Below, in pieces: positions 1 through 7,952 of a stretch of DNA of 9,749 bases (positions are counted from its first letter, which is position 1; every line of letters starts with the position of its first letter). Below the pieces are notes generated by a model. It did no database searches. It had not been told where the DNA came from and saw only the letters and a program-made list of their open reading frames with translations. Made by a program: the position numbers and the translations under genes. The stretch is from assembly GCA_015655095.1 (NCBI GenBank), contig JAATFR010000102.1:1-9749 (forward strand). The letters run 5' to 3'. This DNA is from Hyphomicrobiales bacterium (GTDB taxonomy: Bacteria; Pseudomonadota; Alphaproteobacteria; Parvibaculales; Parvibaculaceae).

Positions 1-1
1 G

Positions 2-1495
2 ATGCGCAACATCGTGACGGCAGCGTTCGCGTATGTGCAGCGTTTCTCCACAGAATGGCACAACAATGCTTTCGCGGGCGCGACCGTGCGCAAGGTTACG
101 CGCGGCATGTGGGCCTATGACCAGTTGTCGGACACGCTCTTCATCGGCCTTTTTCCCGCCGCCTGTATCGTCATCGGCATTACAGCCAGTCTGTTGCTGC
201 ACTGGCCGGTTGTGGCGGCGATGGTGATGGTGGCGATGCTGGTCTATCTGGCCGTTACGATCACCATGATCCGACTCATCGTCACGCCCGCCAACCGTGA
301 AATGGTGAGCCTCGACACGCGGCTGGGCGGGGCGCTCGCCGATGCGATCACGTGCAATGCCGCGGTCAAGGCCTTCGGCGCGGAACGGCGCGAGGAAATG
401 CGCTTCGGCGGCATCGCCACCCTCTGGCGCTGGCGGGCGATCAAGAGCTGGTGGCTGATGGATCTGACGTTCATGTGCCAGACTCTCGTGCTTATCGTGC
501 TTCAGGTGCTGCTGCTCGGCTATGTTCTCCATCAATGGTCGCTGGGACAGGCAACGGCGGGCGACGTCAGCTATGCGATGACGAGCCATCTCATCATCTC
601 GCTCTATACCCGCGACATTGGCTGGCATCTGCAGAATCTGCAGAAGGGCGCCAACGAGATTGAGGATGTGGTGGATTTCGTCACCGAACCGGATCGCGAG
701 AAGGAAGGGGATGGCGAAGGCCGGATACTGGCCGTTCCCCATGGCGCGATTTCATTCGATCGGGTCACGTTCCGCTATGCCAACAAGAACCATGATTCAT
801 ATCGCGACTTCTCGGTGGAGATCGCAGGCGGCGAGCGGGTGGCGCTGGTGGGGCCTTCCGGCAGCGGCAAGAGCACCTTCGTCAAGCTGCTCCAGCGGCT
901 TTATGAGGTCGGCGAGGGCCGCATACTGATCGATGGCACGGACATTGCGAGCGTCGATCACGCAAGCGTCCGCCGCGCCATCGCGCTGGTGCCGCAGGAG
1001 CCGATCCTGTTCCACCGCTCGATTGCCGAGAACATTGCCTATGCGCGGCCCGAGGCTTCGCTGGAGGAGGTGAAGGAGGCGGCGCGAAGGGCCCGGGTTC
1101 ATGGCTTCGTTTCATCGATGCCGCAAGGCTACGGGACGCTTGTAGGCGAACGTGGCGTCAAGCTCTCGGGCGGCGAGCGCCAGCGGATCGCCATCGCCAG
1201 GGCATTTCTCGCCGATGCGCCCATTCTGGTGCTGGATGAGGCGACCTCAAGCCTCGATGCGGTGACCGAAACCGAGATTCAGGCGGCCATCGATGAGCTC
1301 GCGCGGGGCCGGACCACGCTGATCATCGCTCACCGGCTTTCGACCATCCGTAAGGTCGACCGGATTCTGGTGTTTGATCATGGCCGGATCGTGGAGCAGG
1401 GCAGTCACGCCCAGCTCATGAAGCGGAACGGCGGGGTGTTCCGTCACCTCCATGCGACACAGCTTGCGGGCATTGAGGCTGTGATTGAAGATTGA
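2..1495 (+). CDS. ABC-type exporter, fused membrane and ATP-binding domains (5'-partial)
   Basis: Inner-membrane ABC exporter subunit (ABCB/MsbA-like half-transporter) that would dimerise and use ATP to export an unknown substrate. The 497 visible residues hold about four membrane segments (roughly residues 42-66, 70-93, 150-178 and 192-213), then a complete nucleotide-binding domain: Walker A GPSGSGKST at 284-292, Q-loop Gln332, signature LSGGERQ at 388-394, Walker B ILVLDEA at 408-414 with catalytic Glu413, D-loop SSLD at 416-419 and switch His444. All catalytic residues are intact. Full-length members have about 600 residues and six membrane helices, so about 100 residues with TM1-TM2 lie left of the window. 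The ATG at position 2 is therefore probably an internal methionine, not the start. The gene stops with TGA at 1493-1495 and is followed by a hairpin. Family is certain; substrate cannot be read from sequence. Confidence 0.93.
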   Translation: MRNIVTAAFAYVQRFSTEWHNNAFAGATVRKVTRGMWAYDQLSDTLFIGLFPAACIVIGITASLLLHWPVVAAMVMVAMLVYLAVTITMIRLIVTPANREMVSLDTRLGGALADAITCNAAVKAFGAERREEMRFGGIATLWRWRAIKSWWLMDLTFMCQTLVLIVLQVLLLGYVLHQWSLGQATAGDVSYAMTSHLIISLYTRDIGWHLQNLQKGANEIEDVVDFVTEPDREKEGDGEGRILAVPHGAISFDRVTFRYANKNHDSYRDFSVEIAGGERVALVGPSGSGKSTFVKLLQRLYEVGEGRILIDGTDIASVDHASVRRAIALVPQEPILFHRSIAENIAYARPEASLEEVKEAARRARVHGFVSSMPQGYGTLVGERGVKLSGGERQRIAIARAFLADAPILVLDEATSSLDAVTETEIQAAIDELARGRTTLIIAHRLSTIRKVDRILVFDHGRIVEQGSHAQLMKRNGGVFRHLHATQLAGIEAVIED

Positions 1496-1498
1496 TAA

Positions 1499-1532
1499 GA
1501 GGGGCTGCGCCGTTGCGTCGGCCCGGCCCCTC
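1499..1532 (+). terminator. GC-rich hairpin after the ABC exporter, possible terminator
   Basis: A 9-bp outer stem (1499-1507 with 1524-1532, one G·U pair) is followed by a single C/C mismatch and a 4-bp inner stem GCCG/CGGC closing a 6-nt loop TTGCGT. It starts 4 nt after the ABC exporter stop codon. There is no U-tract behind it (the next bases are CCCTAATG), so it may act as a weak or Rho-assisted terminator, or as a 3'-end stabiliser. It lies upstream of the next gene's ribosome binding site and could also partly separate the expression of the two genes. Confidence 0.45.
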
Positions 1533-1562
1533 CCCTAATGTTGAAGACTGATCGCGTATCAC

Positions 1563-1567
1563 GGAGG
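1563..1567 (+). promoter_or_regulatory. Ribosome binding site fixing the acetoacetate-CoA ligase start
   Basis: GGAGG lies 6 nt before the ATG at 1574. The upstream in-frame ATG at 1538 has no comparable Shine-Dalgarno sequence and would add 12 unconserved residues, so 1574 is the better start. Confidence 0.8.
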
Positions 1568-1573
1568 TTCGAC

Positions 1574-3532
<1,959 letters not shown>

Positions 3533-3540
3533 CCTGACGT

Positions 3541-4449
3541 CTACGCCAGATCTTCCGCCTCCGGCACCGGCTTGCCTTCCAGCCATGCGCGCATGATTGC
3601 GTTCACCTTTTCCGGCGCTTCCTGCTGTACCCAGTGAGAAACGCCGGGCAAATAGCGGATCATGAAATTATCGACCAGCGCCTCGGTGCCATAGGTCAGC
3701 TCCTTGCCGAGAGCGGTATCCTCCTCACCCCAGATCATCAGCGTCGGCGTCTTTAATTGTGGCGGGTTGCGCCAGCGCCGCGACAAGGCGCGGTCGGTAA
3801 AGGCGGCGCGGTAATAATTGACCATGGCGGTCAGCGCGCCGGGGCTGAGGGCGTTTCGGCGATATTCATTCAGCACGTCATCGGGAAAGCGCGACTTGTC
3901 GACAGCCATGCCGCGGAATGCCTGGGCGATGAACTCGGCATTGTTGCGGCGCATCATCCATTCCGGCAGCCAGGGCAACTGGAAGAAGAAAATATACCAT
4001 GATTTTTTGAGCTGGGCCCAGGTGCCCACCTTCTGCATGAAGATGGCGGGGTGGGGGAGGTTCATCACGATCAATTTTTCAAGGGGGCGGACGCCCATGA
4101 GCGCGAAGCTCCAGGCGATGGCTCCGCCCCAGTCATGGGCGATCAGCGTAACGGGACCATCAATGCCGCGCACCCGGGCTGCATCAATCAGGCCAGCCAC
4201 GTCCGCCAGAAGATGATCCATCTTGTAGGCATTCTTTTCCACCGGCCGCGAACTGCCGCCATAGCCCCGCAGATTGGGCGCCCAGACCGTGTAGCCAAGT
4301 TCGGCCAGCATGGGGATCTGGTGGCGCCATGAAAACTTGCTTTCGGGAAAGCCGTGCAGACAGAGCGCGAGCTTGCGCCCTTCCCCACACTGATCAACCT
4401 CGAATGCCAGGTCATTGGCATGGATAAGGCCTGTGCTTATGGCATTCAT
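3541..4449 (-). CDS. Alpha/beta-hydrolase, epoxide hydrolase / haloalkane dehalogenase type
   Basis: Soluble alpha/beta-fold hydrolase of 302 residues. Seen in the sequence: the oxyanion motif HGFPES at 32-37, the nucleophile elbow HDWGG with Asp106, the acid Asp244 in WGEED, and the catalytic His272 in GVSHW. An aspartate nucleophile, rather than serine, marks the epoxide hydrolase/dehalogenase branch. Cap-domain tyrosines Tyr152 (SWYIFFFQ) and Tyr212 (NYYRAAF) fit the epoxide-ring-protonating pair, so epoxide hydrolase is the leading guess; Trp107 is also compatible with a dehalogenase. The start chosen is the ATG at 4449, with AGGGG 11 nt and GAAG about 6 nt upstream. ATGs further upstream (4470 and 4554) would add unconserved residues, and the GGGGAG before 4470 sits too close to it. 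The gene is divergent from the symporter and convergent with the ligase. Native substrate unknown. Confidence 0.88.
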   Translation of the reverse strand: MNAISTGLIHANDLAFEVDQCGEGRKLALCLHGFPESKFSWRHQIPMLAELGYTVWAPNLRGYGGSSRPVEKNAYKMDHLLADVAGLIDAARVRGIDGPVTLIAHDWGGAIAWSFALMGVRPLEKLIVMNLPHPAIFMQKVGTWAQLKKSWYIFFFQLPWLPEWMMRRNNAEFIAQAFRGMAVDKSRFPDDVLNEYRRNALSPGALTAMVNYYRAAFTDRALSRRWRNPPQLKTPTLMIWGEEDTALGKELTYGTEALVDNFMIRYLPGVSHWVQQEAPEKVNAIMRAWLEGKPVPEAEDLA

Positions 4450-4624
4450 TTTGTTCTTCACCCCTGACATGCTCCCCGAGATTGCAAGGATTGCAGAGAT
4501 CGCCGCTGGAGCCAAGCCTCTCCCGTTCCGGGTTGGCTTTCCACAAGGGCGCAACCGGGAATTAACCTTTTATCAATATCATGGCCCCATAAGCGGAGCG
4601 ATTTTCAGAAGCTGGGGGGAACAT
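4450..4624. other. Divergent intergenic region between hydrolase and symporter
   Basis: This 175-bp spacer must carry the promoters for both divergent genes. An AT-rich patch at about 4560-4582 (AATTAACCTTTTATCAATATCAT) stands out from the GC-rich surroundings, but I find no convincing -35/-10 pair on either strand. The symporter frame stays open through this spacer back to 4415, but the translation there is not family-like. Confidence 0.4.
4614..4620 (+). promoter_or_regulatory. Ribosome binding site of the Na+ symporter
   Basis: A G-rich run GGGGGGA ends 4 nt before the ATG at 4625 and supports that start over the open frame reaching back to 4415. Confidence 0.6.
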
Positions 4625-5998
4625 ATGCCGGAATACGTTGCGCAAAGTCAGTGGTCATCAAGATTCGCCTTTCTGATGGCCGCCATCGGAAGCGCGGTGG
4701 GGCTTGGCAATATCTGGCGGTTCCCCTATCTGGCGGGCGAGAACGGGGGCAGTGCTTTCCTGCTTATATATGTCGCTGCAACCCTTGCCATGGCGATGCC
4801 GGTGCTGATCGCCGAACTGGCGCTCGGCCGCATGGGTGGCGGCAGCCCGATTGGCAGCCTGCGCCATATCGTGCGGGAGAATTGCAGCTCAAGATTCTGG
4901 GAGCTGATCGGCATTCTCGCGACGATCTGTGCTTTCCTGGTGCTGAGCTATTATTGCGTGATCGGGGGCTGGACGCTGCGCTATGTCTATCTGGCGATCG
5001 GGGGCAGTTTTGCGCAAATCGGCAATGCCGGATCCTATGCGATGTTCACCGATTTCATGGCCGACCCGATGGCCATGATCAGCTGGCATCTAGGCTACAT
5101 GCTGCTCAATGTGGTCATTGCTCTGGGCGGTCTGCGCAAGGGGATTGAGAAAACCGTGGTCGTGCTGATGCCGTTGCTCTTCGTGCTGCTGTTTGCGATG
5201 GTGATCTACGGGGCCACGATGCCGGGGTTCGCGACCGCCGTCGATTTTTTATTCACGCCGGATTTCTCGAAACTGACGCCTTTTGCCGTCCTTAGCGCCA
5301 TCGGCCAGAGCTTTTTCGCGCTCAGCGTCGGGCTGGGCTCCATGATCATATATGGGGCCTATCTGGACAAGGGCGCTAACATTCCGGGCTGCGCGGTTAT
5401 CATCACCGGTGCGGACGTGCTGGTGGCCCTGCTGTCGGGACTGGCGATCTTTCCACTGGTCTTTAGTTTCGCTCTGGAGCCCTCGTCCGGCCCCGGCCTT
5501 CTATTCATCACACTGCCCATCGCCTTCGGGCAGATGAGCGGCGGCGCGCTCACGGGAGCCGGTTTCTTTCTGCTGGTGTCGGTTGCCGCGCTCACGTCAA
5601 GCATCTCTCTCCTTGAGGTGGTTGTGACCCGGCTGGAGGAGAGGTTCGGCATGACCCGGTCTGTCGCGGCTTGGCTGGTGGGCGGCGTGGCATGGGCGCT
5701 GGGTCTTGTGAGCCTGCTTTCTTTCAATGTCTGGTCAGGCGTTTATCCTCTGGCGTGGCTTGGCATGATGAAGACGTCCAGCATATTCGCCGTGCTGGAT
5801 TTCTTCTGCCTCAACTTGCTGATTCCCGTCACCGCGCTTCTCATTTGCCTTTATATGGGTTGGGTATTGGCAAAGGGGACCATCCGGGACGCGCTTGGTT
5901 TCGGGGGGGAAGCCTCTTTCAGGAGCTGGAGGTTCTGCCTGCGCTTTGTTGCGCCGCTGGGAATCATTTCGATCCTCGCCGTCGCGCTCCTGTCATAA
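4625..5998 (+). CDS. Na+-dependent symporter, neurotransmitter:sodium symporter (LeuT/SNF) family
   Basis: Inner-membrane secondary transporter of 457 residues, the normal size for bacterial LeuT-like proteins, with 11-12 predicted hydrophobic helices. It would couple Na+ influx to uptake of an amino acid or related amine. Family signatures: the unwound TM1 motif GLGNIWRFPY at 26-35 with the Na+-site Asn29, the NGG loop at 40-42, the TM6 segment FFALSVGLG at 230-238 and the TM8 LTSS at 323-326 (Na2 site). Ala232 stands where LeuT has the Na1-site Thr254, a change seen in a number of bacterial members. The start at 4625 is chosen because TM1 follows at the usual distance and a GGGGGGA purine run ends 4 nt upstream; the open frame back to 4415 overlaps the divergent hydrolase and looks spurious. 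A candidate terminator follows 20 nt after the stop. Exact substrate unknown. Confidence 0.9.
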   Translation: MPEYVAQSQWSSRFAFLMAAIGSAVGLGNIWRFPYLAGENGGSAFLLIYVAATLAMAMPVLIAELALGRMGGGSPIGSLRHIVRENCSSRFWELIGILATICAFLVLSYYCVIGGWTLRYVYLAIGGSFAQIGNAGSYAMFTDFMADPMAMISWHLGYMLLNVVIALGGLRKGIEKTVVVLMPLLFVLLFAMVIYGATMPGFATAVDFLFTPDFSKLTPFAVLSAIGQSFFALSVGLGSMIIYGAYLDKGANIPGCAVIITGADVLVALLSGLAIFPLVFSFALEPSSGPGLLFITLPIAFGQMSGGALTGAGFFLLVSVAALTSSISLLEVVVTRLEERFGMTRSVAAWLVGGVAWALGLVSLLSFNVWSGVYPLAWLGMMKTSSIFAVLDFFCLNLLIPVTALLICLYMGWVLAKGTIRDALGFGGEASFRSWRFCLRFVAPLGIISILAVALLS

Positions 5999-6018
5999 GC
6001 CCGTCCTTTCGGCCGAGG

Positions 6019-6049
6019 AGAAGGCGTGGAGCTGAATTCGACGCCTTTT
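6019..6049 (+). terminator. Candidate intrinsic terminator after the Na+ symporter
   Basis: AGAAGGCGT (6019-6027) pairs with ACGCCTTTT (6041-6049) to give a 9-bp stem with one G·U pair and a 13-nt loop. It begins 20 nt after the symporter stop codon. The 3' arm ends in four Ts but no longer T-tract follows, so termination strength is uncertain. Confidence 0.45.
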
Positions 6050-6097
6050 CCAGCCTTGTTTCCGCGCTCTTGTCATAATTCAGACGCAGCGCAGGTG

Positions 6098-6143
6098 AGA
6101 CAGGTCTTGTCTTCGGGGCGGGCCCGAATTAAGTTCCGCCCCG
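6098..6143 (+). other. Two hairpins in the tRNA-His leader
   Basis: AGACA (6098-6102) pairs with TGTCT (6108-6112) over a 5-nt loop. Next to it CGGGGCGG (6114-6121) pairs with CCGCCCCG (6136-6143) over a 14-nt loop. Neither has a T-tract. They lie about 45-90 nt before the tRNA and could be a second termination point for the symporter transcript or part of the pre-tRNA leader. Confidence 0.3.
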
Positions 6144-6186
6144 TCCGGCCTGATAAGCCGCGCCCGCGCCCGTCGCGGTCAAATGT

Positions 6187-6263
6187 GCAGCCGTAGCTCA
6201 GTTGGTTAGAGCGCTAGATTGTGGATCTAGAGGTCCCCCGTTCGAGACGGGGCGGCTGTACCA
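6187..6263 (+). tRNA. tRNA-His (anticodon GTG)
   Basis: A complete cloverleaf is visible: acceptor 6187-6193 with 6253-6259, D-stem GCTC/GAGC (6196-6199 with 6209-6212), anticodon stem CTAGA/TCTAG (6214-6218 with 6226-6230) with loop TTGTGGA and anticodon GTG at 6221-6223, T-stem CCCCG/CGGGG (6236-6240 with 6248-6252) with loop TTCGAGA, discriminator A at 6260 and encoded CCA at 6261-6263. The acceptor's first pair is G1·U72. The base before it (6186) is T, so the usual tRNA-His G-1 is not encoded and could not pair with C73, because position 73 is A. This matches the derived tRNA-His of many alphaproteobacteria. The gene stands alone between the symporter and the first MFS gene. Confidence 0.96.
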
Positions 6264-6473
6264 TTATTTTATCTGGCAAGCTGGCCGCCAATATTTACCC
6301 TGGCCATGCTTTCAGCCGGGGCACATGCCCGGTCAGGAAACCTGTCCATTTAGTTCCATAATGCAGCAGTCGTTTTGCTTTGTGTCGTCTGGCGTCTTAT
6401 GGGTCAGCCAATCGGCCAGTAGCATTGGGCGTTGTAAAATGAATCAAATATGATGCTTCGGGAGGGGGGCGAC
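6264..6473. other. Intergenic region between tRNA-His and the first MFS gene
   Basis: A 210-bp spacer with no credible gene. It starts with a T-rich patch right behind the tRNA (6264-6272), which may end its transcript. It also carries two adjacent small hairpins, CCGGG/CCCGG at 6316-6332 and CAGG/CCTG at 6334-6344. Near the MFS start TATGAT (6449-6454) resembles a -10 box with a poor TTGGGC 18 nt upstream, but it would leave only about a dozen bases of leader, so I do not call it a promoter. Confidence 0.4.
6459..6467 (+). promoter_or_regulatory. Ribosome binding site of the first MFS gene
   Basis: A strong purine run CGGGAGGGG lies about 6-9 nt before the ATG at 6474. It decides against the two upstream in-frame ATGs at 6450 and 6453, which would place it inside the coding region. 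Confidence 0.75.
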
Positions 6474-7772
6474 ATGTCGGAAGCGGGCGGGGTCAAGGGA
6501 CTGAGGTCGATCATCGGTGGATCAGCCGGCAATATGGTCGAATGGTACGACTGGTATGTCTATTCCGCTTTTTCGCTTTATTTTGCACCGGTTTTCTTCC
6601 CCAAATCCGACAAGACGGCTGAACTTCTAAGCGCAGCCGCGGTCTTTGCCGTTGGTTTCATCATGCGGCCCGTCGGCGCGTGGGTCATGGGCATGTATGC
6701 TGACCGCCGCGGACGCAAGGCCGGACTGACGCTTTCCGTCACGCTGATGTGCCTTGGCTCGCTCATCATTGCGGTGACGCCGGGCTATGAGCGGATCGGC
6801 GCTGCTGCGCCCGTCATTCTGGTTATCGCCCGGCTCATTCAGGGCCTCAGCGTCGGCGGCGAATATGGAGCCAGCGCCACCTATCTGAGCGAGATGGCGG
6901 GGCGCAGGCACCGGGGGTTCTTTTCCAGCTTCCAGTATGTAACGCTGATCTCCGGGCAATTGCTGGCGCTGGGTGTGCTGCTCGTCCTGCAAAATACCAT
7001 CAGTGAACCGGCGCTTGAAAGCTGGGGCTGGCGTGTGCCCTTTGCCATTGGCGGCGTGCTGGCCCTGTTCGTTTTCTATCTGCGCCGGGGGCTGGCCGAG
7101 ACCGACTCATTCAAGAACATCAAAACCGGTGAAGCCGACGGCATGACATCCCGGCGCTCCAGCGGGTTTGCCCTGTTCACGCAATATCCCAAGGCGGCTT
7201 TTACCGTGATCGCGCTTACCTCAGGAGGAACGCTCGCCTTCTATGCCTACACGACCTATCTGCAGAAATTTCTTGTCAACACCACCGGCTATGACCGCAA
7301 CAGGGCAACCGAGATCACTACGGCGGCTCTGTTTCTGTTTATGATCTTGCAGCCTGCGGCAGGCGCATTATCCGACAGGATTGGGCGGAAACCCCTTATG
7401 ATCACCTTTGGTATCGCAGGGGTCCTTTTCACTTATCCCATCTTCACAGCCCTCTCCAGTGCCGATAATCCGCTCACCGCTTTTCTTCTGGTAATGGGTG
7501 CGCTCGTTATCGTCACCGGGTATACTTCCATCAACGCGGTAGTGAAGGCGGAGCTTTTTCCTGCCCATATCCGCGCTCTGGGCGTTGCCCTGCCTTATGC
7601 CATCGCCAACGCGGTTTTTGGCGGCACGGCGGAATATGTGGCGCTGTGGTTCAAGTCCCGGGGAATGGAGCAGGGCTTCTTCTGGTATGTCACCATCATG
7701 ATCGGCCTTTCCCTGATCGTTTATCTCGCCATGCGCGATACACGGAAATACAGCGAGATCAAGGAAGATTAG
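6474..7772 (+). CDS. MFS transporter, KgtP-like metabolite:H+ symporter (copy 1)
   Basis: Inner-membrane proton symporter of 432 residues with the 12-helix MFS layout. It belongs to the metabolite:H+ symporter family and reads throughout like the 2-oxoglutarate permease KgtP: NMVEWYDWYVYS at 20-31, MFS motif A GMYADRRGRK at 73-82, the RLIQGLSVGGEYG block at 120-132, QYVTLISGQLLALGV in the fifth helix region, a WGWR-PFAIG block, and a second motif A-like GALSDRIGRKP in the middle loop. A dicarboxylate such as 2-oxoglutarate is therefore a reasonable substrate, but the paralogue next door shows the family has diversified here. The start at 6474 is set by the strong Shine-Dalgarno run. The gene is GC-rich like the left part of the window. 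Its last ~150 bp are almost identical to the end of copy 2. Confidence 0.9.
   Translation: MSEAGGVKGLRSIIGGSAGNMVEWYDWYVYSAFSLYFAPVFFPKSDKTAELLSAAAVFAVGFIMRPVGAWVMGMYADRRGRKAGLTLSVTLMCLGSLIIAVTPGYERIGAAAPVILVIARLIQGLSVGGEYGASATYLSEMAGRRHRGFFSSFQYVTLISGQLLALGVLLVLQNTISEPALESWGWRVPFAIGGVLALFVFYLRRGLAETDSFKNIKTGEADGMTSRRSSGFALFTQYPKAAFTVIALTSGGTLAFYAYTTYLQKFLVNTTGYDRNRATEITTAALFLFMILQPAAGALSDRIGRKPLMITFGIAGVLFTYPIFTALSSADNPLTAFLLVMGALVIVTGYTSINAVVKAELFPAHIRALGVALPYAIANAVFGGTAEYVALWFKSRGMEQGFFWYVTIMIGLSLIVYLAMRDTRKYSEIKED
7617..7767 (+). repeat. Near-identical 3' tract, copy in first MFS gene
   Basis: This 151-bp stretch matches 9093-9243 at a constant offset of 1476 with only two mismatches (7728 G/A and 7742 A/G); 7617-7727 is an unbroken 111-bp identity. 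The sequence just before it is clearly diverged between the two genes, so the boundary is sharp. It codes for the last helix and C-terminal tail of the transporter. Confidence 0.95.
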
Positions 7773-7881
7773 AGAGGCGTACCCCGCATTTATTTAAATT
7801 AATCAGTTAACTGTTTATTGTGGCATGTTTCTTTATGAAGCACATGGGTTGATCCTTTTATTCATTTTGGCGTTGGGCTTA

Positions 7882-7887
7882 TATAAT
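7882..7887 (+). promoter_or_regulatory. Candidate -10 box of the second MFS gene
   Basis: TATAAT matches the sigma70-type -10 consensus exactly and sits 65 bp before the ATG at 7953. At 16-18 bp upstream only weak -35 candidates occur (such as TATTCA at 7859-7864), so the promoter may need an activator. In an AT-rich spacer a chance match is possible. Confidence 0.35.
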
Positions 7888-7940
7888 TGGTCGTACATGC
7901 ACTTCTAGTATCAGCCTCACAGCACCGGAAGGGTCCGGAT

Positions 7941-7948
7941 AAGGGGGG
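7941..7948 (+). promoter_or_regulatory. Ribosome binding site of the second MFS gene
   Basis: AAGGGGGG lies 4 nt before the ATG at 7953. It supports this start over an upstream in-frame TTG at 7887, which would overlap the -10 candidate. Confidence 0.7.
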
Positions 7949-7952
7949 CAAG

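Larger units (their letters stand above)
7773..7952. other. AT-rich spacer between the two MFS genes
   Basis: The 180-bp spacer is much richer in A and T than its flanks. It contains the perfect 10-bp palindrome CAGTTAACTG at 7804-7813 and ATTTAAAT at 7792-7799, possible operator-like sites, followed by a consensus -10 box further right. No terminator with a T-tract is obvious after copy 1, so read-through into copy 2 is possible in addition to a promoter of its own. Confidence 0.5.

Noticed and set aside
4415..4624. 70-residue N-terminal extension of the Na+ symporter
   Set aside because: It overlaps the divergent hydrolase start, has no family similarity or Shine-Dalgarno sequence, and TM1 of this family begins close to the start at 4625.
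5671..6078. 135-codon + strand open frame over the symporter 3' end
   Set aside because: Out of frame with the well-supported symporter for most of its length, with no motif or ribosome binding site.
6107..6135. TTGTCT-17 bp-TAAGTT as promoter of tRNA-His
   Set aside because: The -10 match is poor and it overlaps a hairpin; not strong enough to annotate.
6187..6263. tRNA-His as attachment site of a genomic island covering the MFS genes
   Set aside because: I find no repeat of the tRNA 3' end elsewhere in the window and no integrase gene next to it.
6202..6453. 83-codon + strand open frame across the tRNA-His gene
   Set aside because: It begins inside the tRNA, has no ribosome binding site and a non-protein-like composition.
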